Shown in pieces: positions 1 through 5,214 of a stretch of DNA of 21,838 bases (within the stretch, counting starts at the first letter, position 1; the number at the start of each line of letters is the position of its first letter). The stretch comes from JAYEMH01 sp034717985 [NCBI: Candidatus Ratteibacteria bacterium] (GTDB lineage: Bacteria > CAZDME01 > JAYEMH01): the NCBI GenBank assembly GCA_034717985.1, contig JAYEMH010000036.1:2645-24482 (forward strand), read 5' to 3'. The translations under genes and the position numbers were made by a program. The notes under the pieces were generated by a model. That model saw only the letters and a list, made by a program, of their open reading frames with translations, ran no database searches and was not told the origin of the DNA.

Positions 1-3
1 TCA

Positions 4-501
4 CTATTTTTTCTTCTTGCTCGCTTTCACCATTGCCGGCCGAATGACCCGGCCGTCCAGAGTATATCCCTTTCTCAGCTCTGCAGTAATTATCCCTTCG
101 GGGCGGCCGTCAATTTCCTCTTCGCTTACAATCTCATGCCGGTGAGGATCAAATTTTTCCCCGGCAGTTTTAATATCCGCCAGACCGGCCTTGGTCAAAA
201 TCTCCCGGAGCTGTTTCTGAATCATTATTACCCCCTGTTTAAACAAATCAAAATCTTTATGATTATGGGCGGGGTCTATCGCCCTTTCCAGGTTATCTAT
301 CACCGGAAGCAGTTCCTGGATTAAATTCCCCTCGGCAAATTTAATCAGACCTTCTTTATCTCTTTCAGTCCTTTTTCGGAAATTTTCGAATTCAGCTTTG
401 AGGCGGAGCAGCTGGTCATATAAAATTTTATTTTTTTTAACCTCTTCATCGAAGCTGTATTTTTTGGAATAAATGATAGAACGATTTTTATGTTCGCTCA
501 T
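4..501 (-). CDS. grpE: GrpE, nucleotide exchange factor of DnaK
   Basis: GrpE releases ADP from DnaK and so drives the Hsp70 cycle in the cytoplasm. The 165-residue protein has the family layout: a long N-terminal helix/coiled coil (about 15-75) containing RLKAEFENFRKR (33-44), then a C-terminal beta domain with FDPHRHE (117-123) and a closing GY...RVIRPAMVK stretch (145-159). Family members usually have FDPxxHEA; here the Ala is Ile, a mild change. Length is slightly short for the family because the acidic N-terminal extension is small. The ATG overlaps the hrcA stop codon by 4 nt (ATGA, 498-501), so translation is probably coupled. As second gene of the HrcA/CIRCE operon it should be heat-induced. 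dnaK is expected just beyond the left edge. Confidence 0.96.
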   Translation of the reverse strand: MSEHKNRSIIYSKKYSFDEEVKKNKILYDQLLRLKAEFENFRKRTERDKEGLIKFAEGNLIQELLPVIDNLERAIDPAHNHKDFDLFKQGVIMIQKQLREILTKAGLADIKTAGEKFDPHRHEIVSEEEIDGRPEGIITAELRKGYTLDGRVIRPAMVKASKKKK

Positions 502-1553
502 ACCTGATGAACCCCTTCCTTTCCGACTCCGTCTAAATGATTGAAAATAGAACTTAAACGTTTGGCTGTTGAAGAAACCAGGGTGACGGCCTGGCGGTAA
601 TCCATTCTTTTCGGCCCGATAACACCGACCTTGCCAATCGGCTTTTCACCCAGTCGATAAGAGGCGAAAACCACACTGCATTCCTTCATCTCCTTACAGC
701 CGCACTCCCGGCCGATTAATACCTTGATTTCATCTCCGGCAGTACTTTTAAAAATGCGCTCAAAAGTCTCTTCTTGCTCCAGACTTCTAAGCAGCACACC
801 GATTTTTTCTCCGTCTTTAAATTCGGGTTCATCCAGGAAGAAACTGGTTCCGTCCATATATACTTTTTTTCTATCCTTTTCGTTATGGATTTCTCTAAGA
901 ACCCGTTGGGCTTTTCGATAAAGCCGGCTAAAGCCCTCTTTAGATTCTTTCTTCAACCCCAGCAGGCTTTCCTTTAAAGCTTCTCTATCCTGATTATTCA
1001 AAAGCTCGTTTAATTTTCGCAGTTCTTTCCCGGAAATTTGCTCCTCCACCTGAATAAATTTATCTTCCACTAGGCCGAAATTGGACACCAGAAGCATAAG
1101 GAACCTTTTTCCTCCGGTAGCTACCAGTTCCACCCGGCTGGGACTGCCTTTTACAAACTGCGGAGCTAAGACAACAGCCGTATGATGAGTAACCGAAGCC
1201 AGTGCCTTTGAGGTCTCCCGGATAATTTCTTCCAGGGTTCTTCTCCGGGAGCGGTATTCCCGGTTAAGGCGGGAAAGAAAAAACTTGTCTATCTTTTCTA
1301 TCTTAAGAAGATGGTCAACATAAAAACGATAGCCTTTATCGGTCGGGATGCGTCCGGCAGAAGTATGCGGCTGAGTAATGTAACCGCGCGATTCCAATTC
1401 GGCCATCTCGTTTCGGATGGTAGCCGGGCTGAGATTATATTGGCAGCGCTGAACCAGTGCCCGGGAACCAACCGGTCTGGCCGAGCCAATATAGGACTCT
1501 ACCACTGCATTTAAGATGTTTTTTCTTCTGGCGGTTAAAATTCCTTCACTCAC
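498..1553 (-). CDS. hrcA: HrcA, heat-inducible transcription repressor
   Basis: HrcA represses class I heat-shock operons by binding CIRCE, with GroE helping it stay active. The N-terminal winged helix includes SPATIRNEMAELE (about 42-54) and the wing HTSAGRIPT (63-71), both highly typical. The C-terminal part carries the GAF-like dimerisation region and ends in a typical VGVIGPKRMDY segment. I start it at a GTG at 1553, which has AAGGA 8 nt upstream and gives an N-terminus (ILTARRKNIL) like other HrcAs. The open frame extends to a TTG at 1583, but no ribosome-binding site precedes that codon. The result is 351 residues, normal for the family. A perfect CIRCE sits in its own 5' leader, so the operon is autoregulated. 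It overlaps grpE by 4 nt. Confidence 0.96.
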   Translation of the reverse strand: MSEGILTARRKNILNAVVESYIGSARPVGSRALVQRCQYNLSPATIRNEMAELESRGYITQPHTSAGRIPTDKGYRFYVDHLLKIEKIDKFFLSRLNREYRSRRRTLEEIIRETSKALASVTHHTAVVLAPQFVKGSPSRVELVATGGKRFLMLLVSNFGLVEDKFIQVEEQISGKELRKLNELLNNQDREALKESLLGLKKESKEGFSRLYRKAQRVLREIHNEKDRKKVYMDGTSFFLDEPEFKDGEKIGVLLRSLEQEETFERIFKSTAGDEIKVLIGRECGCKEMKECSVVFASYRLGEKPIGKVGVIGPKRMDYRQAVTLVSSTAKRLSSIFNHLDGVGKEGVHQV

Positions 1554-1642
1554 GGCATTTTCCTTGTTTTTAAATCGCTGCAATCTAATTTTTAATCTGT
1601 GTAATCAGATATCCTCTTCTTTCTCTTGACAGGATGTCTTAA

Positions 1643-1669
1643 TTAGCACTCTAAGAACTTGAGTGCTAA
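1643..1669 (-). promoter_or_regulatory. CIRCE operator (HrcA-binding site)
   Basis: A perfect inverted repeat TTAGCACTC-N9-GAGTGCTAA, identical to the CIRCE consensus. It begins directly at the -10 box and covers the expected transcription start, so bound HrcA would block initiation at hrcA-grpE. It lies about 90 nt upstream of the chosen hrcA GTG. Confidence 0.97.
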
Positions 1670-1697
1670 ATTATACCACCTGGTTTATCTTTGTCAA
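1670..1697 (-). promoter_or_regulatory. Sigma70-type promoter of hrcA-grpE
   Basis: On the minus strand, TTGACA (1692-1697), a 16-nt spacer, then TATAAT (1670-1675), preceded by TGG, an extended -10. The CIRCE element follows immediately. Confidence 0.9.
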
Positions 1698-1710
1698 GGG
1701 TTTTTTTTAG

Positions 1711-1755
1711 ACTATAAAAAATAAAGGCAGGGATAATGTTTCTACCCCTGCCTTT
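1711..1755 (-). terminator. Rho-independent terminator of MOMP-like gene 1
   Basis: A 10-bp perfect stem (AAAGGCAGGG at 1723-1732 with its complement at 1746-1755) with a 13-nt loop. On the minus strand it is followed by a T-rich stretch (1711-1722). It closes the MOMP-like gene ending at 1775 and separates it from the hrcA promoter. The stem is nearly the same as the one behind the paralogous gene at 8797. Confidence 0.9.
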
Positions 1756-1774
1756 AAATCAAAACCTGCCTGTT

Positions 1775-2533
1775 TTAGAAATTAATCTTCATACCAACAT
1801 TCAGCGCTGTCTCGTCAATAAGTCTACCTTCCAGGTTCAAAGCAATATTTTCCGCAAATAGATAATCAACACCGACAAATACACCAACGACATCCTTACT
1901 ATTAGCGGTTTTTTTGGTAATGTTGGCAGCTGGTTCATGAAGCCTCATTTTGGATTCGCAATCCGAGTACTTCACACCGAGGTAAGGCGTAAGATTATCT
2001 AAAGTGTAAGAAACTCCTACCCCCACCTGCCATTCTCTATATTCAAATTCCTTCTCGAGAATGCCGGTAACTTCTGAACCGCTTTTTTTAACCTTTTCAA
2101 TTCCTGGTTCATATTGCCGGTAGTTGCCGTCAAGACTAAGCCGCAGAATACCATCACCATATTCCTCGGTTTCATAAAGAAGTATCGTGGCACCACCACC
2201 CCAGGCCAGAGCATAGTCTGATTCCATATCATAATTGCTGGTTGTCCAATCCTTTAATTCCAATTTGGCTGTTCCTAAAAGACCGTAGACATCTATTTTT
2301 TCAATCATGGTGACACCCACCTTGCCTAAATACCATATGCCTTCAACGGTCGCATTATCGTTAGACAGGTCGAGTCCTCGTTCAAATACAATGTCAACAA
2401 TGGCTTCCCCTTTAACCGGATAGGTACCGATAAGTAAGACCGGGTCAGCCGGATTTCCAGCCGGCGTCGCATGGCTAACAGCTGATATAGTCAGAATTAA
2501 ACTCAGGATAGTTAAAAATAAAATCTTTTTCAT
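1775..2533 (-). CDS. Chlamydia-MOMP-like outer-membrane beta-barrel protein, copy 1
   Basis: A predicted outer-membrane porin of 252 residues. A Sec signal peptide (about 1-22, ending SHA) precedes a mature start TPAGNPADPVLLIG. The protein alternates aromatic and polar residues as expected for beta strands and ends in Phe (GMKINF), the usual signal for the BAM machinery. From memory, Chlamydia MOMP begins its mature part with PVGNPAEPSLMIDG, contains YHEWQASLALSYRLN then FTPYIGVKWS, and ends ETRLIDERAAHVNAQFRF. This protein has YREWQVGVGVSYTL, LTPYLGVKYS and EGRLIDETALNVGMKINF at matching places. It is only about two thirds of the MOMP length and lacks the Cys-rich N-terminal part. The start is the ATG at 2533, behind GGGAGGGGG; the upstream in-frame ATG at 2626 lies before the promoter. 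A strong promoter and a terminator make it monocistronic. It is clearly paralogous to 8797-9555 (same length, about two thirds identical by eye). Confidence 0.85.
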   Translation of the reverse strand: MKKILFLTILSLILTISAVSHATPAGNPADPVLLIGTYPVKGEAIVDIVFERGLDLSNDNATVEGIWYLGKVGVTMIEKIDVYGLLGTAKLELKDWTTSNYDMESDYALAWGGGATILLYETEEYGDGILRLSLDGNYRQYEPGIEKVKKSGSEVTGILEKEFEYREWQVGVGVSYTLDNLTPYLGVKYSDCESKMRLHEPAANITKKTANSKDVVGVFVGVDYLFAENIALNLEGRLIDETALNVGMKINF

Positions 2534-2567
2534 CTTTTCACCCCCTCCCTTTCCAAACGTTAACCGT

Positions 2568-2596
2568 ATTATATAAAAGAAGTGTTCCCCTGTCAA
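2568..2596 (-). promoter_or_regulatory. Perfect consensus promoter of MOMP-like gene 1
   Basis: TTGACA (2591-2596), exactly 17 nt, TATAAT (2568-2573) on the minus strand, about 35 nt before the ATG. A consensus promoter fits an abundant porin. Three tandem 13-mers lie 2 nt upstream of the -35 box. Confidence 0.93.
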
Positions 2597-2598
2597 GA

Positions 2599-2637
2599 AA
2601 ATAAAAGCGGCAAATAAAAGCGGCAAATAAAAGCGGC
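2599..2637 (-). repeat. Three perfect tandem 13-bp repeats abutting a -35 box
   Basis: The unit reads GCCGCTTTTATTT on the minus strand and is repeated three times without a mismatch (2599-2611, 2612-2624, 2625-2637). The array fills the space between the stop codon of the AsmA-like gene and the -35 of the MOMP-like gene. The T-rich parts could act like an UP element for RNA polymerase alpha; copy number could vary by slippage. Confidence 0.95.
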
Positions 2638-2644
2638 TGGATTT

Positions 2645-3805
2645 TTAGTCCTTCTTGCCGAAAAAGACCTTCCCGAAAAAGTCGCCGACCGGCTTCCCGA
2701 TTCCACTGCCCGCTTTTCGGGCGCCTTCCAGGAGGGTTGCGCTTAAGTTTAACCCTGGCAAGCGTTTAAAAAACTCGCGCATCTTTGCCTCGGAAATATC
2801 GGTGGAGAGAATATAAGTGGGCTTTTCAATGGTTCCGCCAATACGAACCATTAATTCCAGTTGACCAGCTTCTCCTTTTAATCCTTCACCAATGCTAATA
2901 ATTGATGCCCCGTCTTTATCTTTCGGCCTTAAGGTGTAATCTTTAATTACCAGTTTAGAGGCTCCGGTAAGATTATTCTGTTCGCATTTAATCCGGGCGT
3001 AAATGTCCGCCCGTCCGCTTTCTACTTCTGAAAGATGCAAAAAAGACAGGTAGTAAGGAGCAAAATGAACTAAGCTCATATTGTTTAATACCAACTCTAA
3101 AGCCCCGCTGAGTTTTTTCTTCAAAGAATAGTTTATTTTTCCCTGAATTTCAAAATCACCGGCCGGTTCACAACTCAGCTCGCCCTTAATGATAAAAAGA
3201 GTCTCTAGTCCCCGGGCCCAAAGCCAATGGGTAAAATTATTCACCCCGATATCAACTTTTTCAACCACCGTCAGATAAGGACTTCCCTTTTCATAATCGC
3301 GGAAATTTATCCGGGCTTCTTTTATTAACAATTTCTTGATAAAAATTCCCTTGTGGCTGGCGGCGAGCAGTTTCTCATCGGGCGCGGAGAGCGGAATTTT
3401 CTTTGAATAATCTTTAGAAAAAAGAGCAAGTAAATTACCCCGGCCGCGGGATAGATAATCAATATTTATCTCCGGTTCAAATACAACCAACCGCCTAAGA
3501 ACAATCAACTTCTTCCTCCAGAAAGGAAGAAAACTGCCTTCGATAATTATCTTATCGGTCTTTAAAAGATAATCGCTGGGAAATCCGGAAAGATTTTTAA
3601 TTGTTACTCCCTTGATGACTGCCCTCCCAAAGACAAAATTCATATTTAAGCGGTTGATTTTAACCGGCCTTTCCAGCATACCGGTTAAGCTCTTCTCTAA
3701 TTTGGGCCGGAGCAGCCGGCTGCTTAAAAAATTCGCCAGGCTTAGAAGAAAAACAATAATCCCGGCAACAACAATTCCTATTAATAATTTTTTCTTCTTT
3801 TTCAT
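2645..3805 (-). CDS. AsmA-like inner-membrane-anchored envelope protein
   Basis: A 386-residue protein with a basic N-terminus (MKKKKK) and a single hydrophobic segment (about 7-30), followed by a long, beta-rich periplasmic part. Phrases such as VKINRLNMNFVFGRAVIKGVTI, then a LRRLVVFEPEINI-type strand and RGRGNLLAL, are typical of the AsmA/DUF748/TamB-like superfamily, whose members are thought to form lipid-transfer bridges or assist outer-membrane biogenesis. The C-terminus (FGKVFFGKKD) after a glycine-rich helix resembles other AsmA-like proteins. An in-frame TAA directly precedes the ATG, so the start cannot lie upstream. I see no Shine-Dalgarno sequence, which is odd for this genome. 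It sits just upstream of a MOMP-like barrel. The superfamily call is fairly safe; the exact role is unknown. Confidence 0.75.
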   Translation of the reverse strand: MKKKKKLLIGIVVAGIIVFLLSLANFLSSRLLRPKLEKSLTGMLERPVKINRLNMNFVFGRAVIKGVTIKNLSGFPSDYLLKTDKIIIEGSFLPFWRKKLIVLRRLVVFEPEINIDYLSRGRGNLLALFSKDYSKKIPLSAPDEKLLAASHKGIFIKKLLIKEARINFRDYEKGSPYLTVVEKVDIGVNNFTHWLWARGLETLFIIKGELSCEPAGDFEIQGKINYSLKKKLSGALELVLNNMSLVHFAPYYLSFLHLSEVESGRADIYARIKCEQNNLTGASKLVIKDYTLRPKDKDGASIISIGEGLKGEAGQLELMVRIGGTIEKPTYILSTDISEAKMREFFKRLPGLNLSATLLEGARKAGSGIGKPVGDFFGKVFFGKKD

Positions 3806-3818
3806 TTAGGTATTATTT

Positions 3819-3840
3819 GGTTGTTTTTTGGTTGTTTTTT
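3819..3840 (+). repeat. Two tandem 11-bp repeats upstream of the tRNA-Ala promoter
   Basis: GGTTGTTTTTT occurs twice in tandem (3819-3829, 3830-3840), followed by a degenerate third start (GGTTTTCTA) that runs into the TTGACA at 3850. The tract is T-rich on the plus strand and may work as an UP element. It also lies in the leader of the divergent AsmA-like gene. Confidence 0.9.
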
Positions 3841-3849
3841 GGTTTTCTA

Positions 3850-3878
3850 TTGACAATCCCGACTCAAAATGCTATAGT
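3850..3878 (+). promoter_or_regulatory. Promoter of tRNA-Ala(GGC)
   Basis: TTGACA (3850-3855), 17-nt spacer, TATAGT (3873-3878). The expected start lies about 15 nt before the mature tRNA 5' end at 3900. Confidence 0.88.
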
Positions 3879-3899
3879 ACTTGGACTTTTGTATAATCC

Positions 3900-3975
3900 G
3901 GGGCAGTAGCTCAGTTGGGAGAGCGTCGGTTCGGCATACCGGAGGTCACGGGTTCGACCCCCGTCTGCTCCACCA
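3900..3975 (+). tRNA. tRNA-Ala (anticodon GGC), with unusual C33
   Basis: All four stems fold over 76 nt and the 3' CCA is encoded. The acceptor stem contains the G3-U70 wobble that identifies alanine tRNA. The anticodon stem TCGGT/ACCGG closes a seven-base loop TCGGCAT, giving anticodon GGC. Position 33 is therefore C where U is almost universal, and 32/38 are U/U rather than the A-U pair of E. coli tRNA-Ala(GGC). It has its own strong promoter, so it looks expressed. A minus-strand gene ends inside its 3' half. Confidence 0.93.
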
Positions 3976-4335
3976 GGAATACAGTCCTTCTATCTTACCT
4001 CCCTTCACTTCTTTTACCGCCGTTCTGACTTTTTTAATTTTATCATCTACCTTTCTCATCCTATCCATCTGCTCATTTATCACCGCTAAATCAATTAACT
4101 CAAAAGAACTGTCTTTTTTTAATTCATAGATTCTTTCTCCCATATCCTGAAAACAACTCAGGCGTGATTTTTGCAGATAATTAAGCTTTTTCTTCAGCCG
4201 CAGGAGAACTACCCGGCGATAAATTTTTTCTGTCATCCGTTTCAAAAAATTTACAAATTTTTTGAAAATATCTCCAAGCCGCCTGAAGCCTCCAATCACT
4301 TTACCACTCAGCCGGTATCCCCTTCTCAGTTTCAT
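3946..4335 (-). CDS. Small basic predicted coiled-coil protein of unknown function
   Basis: I do not recognise this 129-residue protein. It is strongly basic and helical, with a Lys/Arg-rich N-terminal part (about 1-55) and a heptad-like region near INEQMDRMRKVDDKIKKV (about 87-104). There is no signal peptide and no membrane segment. The ATG at 4335 has AAGGGA about 10 nt upstream. The last nine residues (ending WWSRRGSNP) and the stop codon are read from the antisense of the tRNA-Ala 3' half (3946-3975), so the real reading frame has apparently taken its stop codon from the tRNA. A -35/-10 pair on the minus strand (TTGATA 4390-4395, TATAAA 4366-4371, 18-nt spacer) could drive it, overlapping the divergent tRNA-Leu promoter. 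The length, codon structure and binding site favour a real gene, but without homologues I cannot be certain. Confidence 0.55.
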   Translation of the reverse strand: MKLRRGYRLSGKVIGGFRRLGDIFKKFVNFLKRMTEKIYRRVVLLRLKKKLNYLQKSRLSCFQDMGERIYELKKDSSFELIDLAVINEQMDRMRKVDDKIKKVRTAVKEVKGGKIEGLYSWWSRRGSNP

Positions 4336-4348
4336 TTTTTTTCATCCC

Positions 4349-4375
4349 TTGACAAACAGTAAAGTTTTATATAAT
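4349..4375 (+). promoter_or_regulatory. Promoter of tRNA-Leu(CAA)
   Basis: TTGACA (4349-4354) with TATAAT at 4370-4375 (15-nt spacer) or TAATAT at 4372-4377 (17-nt spacer), about 20 nt before the tRNA. A possible minus-strand promoter for the small gene ending at 3946 overlaps the same -10 region. Confidence 0.75.
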
Positions 4376-4395
4376 ATTGTATATTCACTTATCAA

Positions 4396-4481
4396 GCCAG
4401 AGTGGCGGAATGGCTTACGCGGCGGTCTCAAAAACCGTTGACCGAAAGGTCGTGTGGGTTCGACTCCCACCTCTGGCACCA
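4396..4481 (+). tRNA. tRNA-Leu (anticodon CAA)
   Basis: A class II tRNA of 86 nt. It has a perfect acceptor stem GCCAGAG/CTCTGGC, anticodon stem GCGGT/ACCGT around loop CTCAAAA (anticodon CAA), a long variable arm (TGACC-GAAA-GGTCG), T arm GTGGG/CCCAC with TTCGACT, A73 and an encoded CCA. Position 33 is the normal U. The open frame antisense to it (4342-4542) is not a gene. Confidence 0.96.
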
Positions 4482-4611
4482 ATACTGTGTTTCGTAACAG
4501 CCTATTCTGTAGGGGGGGTGTAACCATCCCTGTTATTAACATTACCCAAGTATAACAACATTGATTAAGTTATACAATAAAAAACAGATCCCCTCCTATC
4601 GCTAACGGGTT

Positions 4612-5214
4612 TCATTCGTATCTTATGTCATCAAGATAAAAAATGAGACCATCAGGGTTATCCTCTGATTTAACTACCCAGCAAAACCCGCCTGAAATAT
4701 AGGCCAAATCCTTATCCGTTAAATCTATAATATATTTTGCCCAATCCTTGGTTAAAACCACCGGACTAAGACTGGCCATAGTTGAATCGGGATAACGGCC
4801 GATAATTCCGCCAATTCGAAATTTTTCAATTACCTCTCCGCCTTTTTCACCGCGCGCCCAGAAGGTCAGCCGCCGCGCCCCGGTTAAATCTAAACTGCCC
4901 TCTTTGAATCCCCAGTTATTCGGCGGATTCTGCCAGTAAATTCCCGCCCACTTAAGCCCGGCATTTGAAGGATTATAAGTCAGGCGAATACAACTTGAGC
5001 CGGAATGAGGTTTAATTACCCAATTATCGTCAAATTCTATGCATTCAACATTTCCCATCCAGCCCGAGGGATAAAAGAAATTTCCAGGTGAGTCTTTGTC
5101 TGAATAAACGTAAAACGGCTGGGGAAGAGTATCCGTCTCCGCCCGGAGAGAGGGAGAGAAAAATAGGAGCAGTAAAACTATCCGGGCAATCCGGCAATAG
5201 CTATTTAATTTCAA
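4612..5214 (-). CDS. Secreted jelly-roll protein, carbohydrate-binding-module-like
   Basis: The likely product is 200 residues, beginning at a TTG (5214) inside the 3' end of the upstream gene (14-nt overlap). That start gives a classic signal peptide: KLNSYCRIAR, then a hydrophobic IVLLLLFFSPSL core and a cleavage site after LRA. AAAGG lies about 10 nt upstream. The mature part looks like a galactose-binding or CBM beta-sandwich: a conserved edge strand SSCIRLTYN, then WAGIYWQNP, LTFWARGEKGGE, VVLTKDWAKYIIDLTD and a final LIFYLDDIRYE, the usual ligand- or calcium-site strand of such folds. No catalytic motif is visible. It is most likely an exported sugar-binding partner of the membrane toroid protein encoded just upstream. 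The longer frame back to 5376 is only overlap and would lack a sensible N-terminus. Confidence 0.72.
   Translation of the reverse strand: MKLNSYCRIARIVLLLLFFSPSLRAETDTLPQPFYVYSDKDSPGNFFYPSGWMGNVECIEFDDNWVIKPHSGSSCIRLTYNPSNAGLKWAGIYWQNPPNNWGFKEGSLDLTGARRLTFWARGEKGGEVIEKFRIGGIIGRYPDSTMASLSPVVLTKDWAKYIIDLTDKDLAYISGGFCWVVKSEDNPDGLIFYLDDIRYE

Noticed and set aside
136-324. Plus-strand frame opposite grpE
   Set aside because: A shadow of grpE without a binding site; similar shadows exist opposite hrcA, pyk, asd, leuC and others.
2534-2626. Longer N-terminus for MOMP-like gene 1 (ATG at 2626)
   Set aside because: It would start upstream of the promoter and place extra sequence before a clear signal peptide.
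2599-2637. CRISPR array
   Set aside because: The repeats are direct neighbours without spacers, only 13 bp long, and no cas genes are present.
4342-4542. Minus-strand open frame of 66 codons across tRNA-Leu
   Set aside because: It is the antisense translation of the tRNA and its flanks (GVEPTRP-type sequence), a well-known artefact.
4550-4575. Terminator after the jelly-roll gene (GTATAAC...GTTATAC)
   Set aside because: A 7-bp A/T-rich stem with a 12-nt loop and no T run on either strand; too weak to call.
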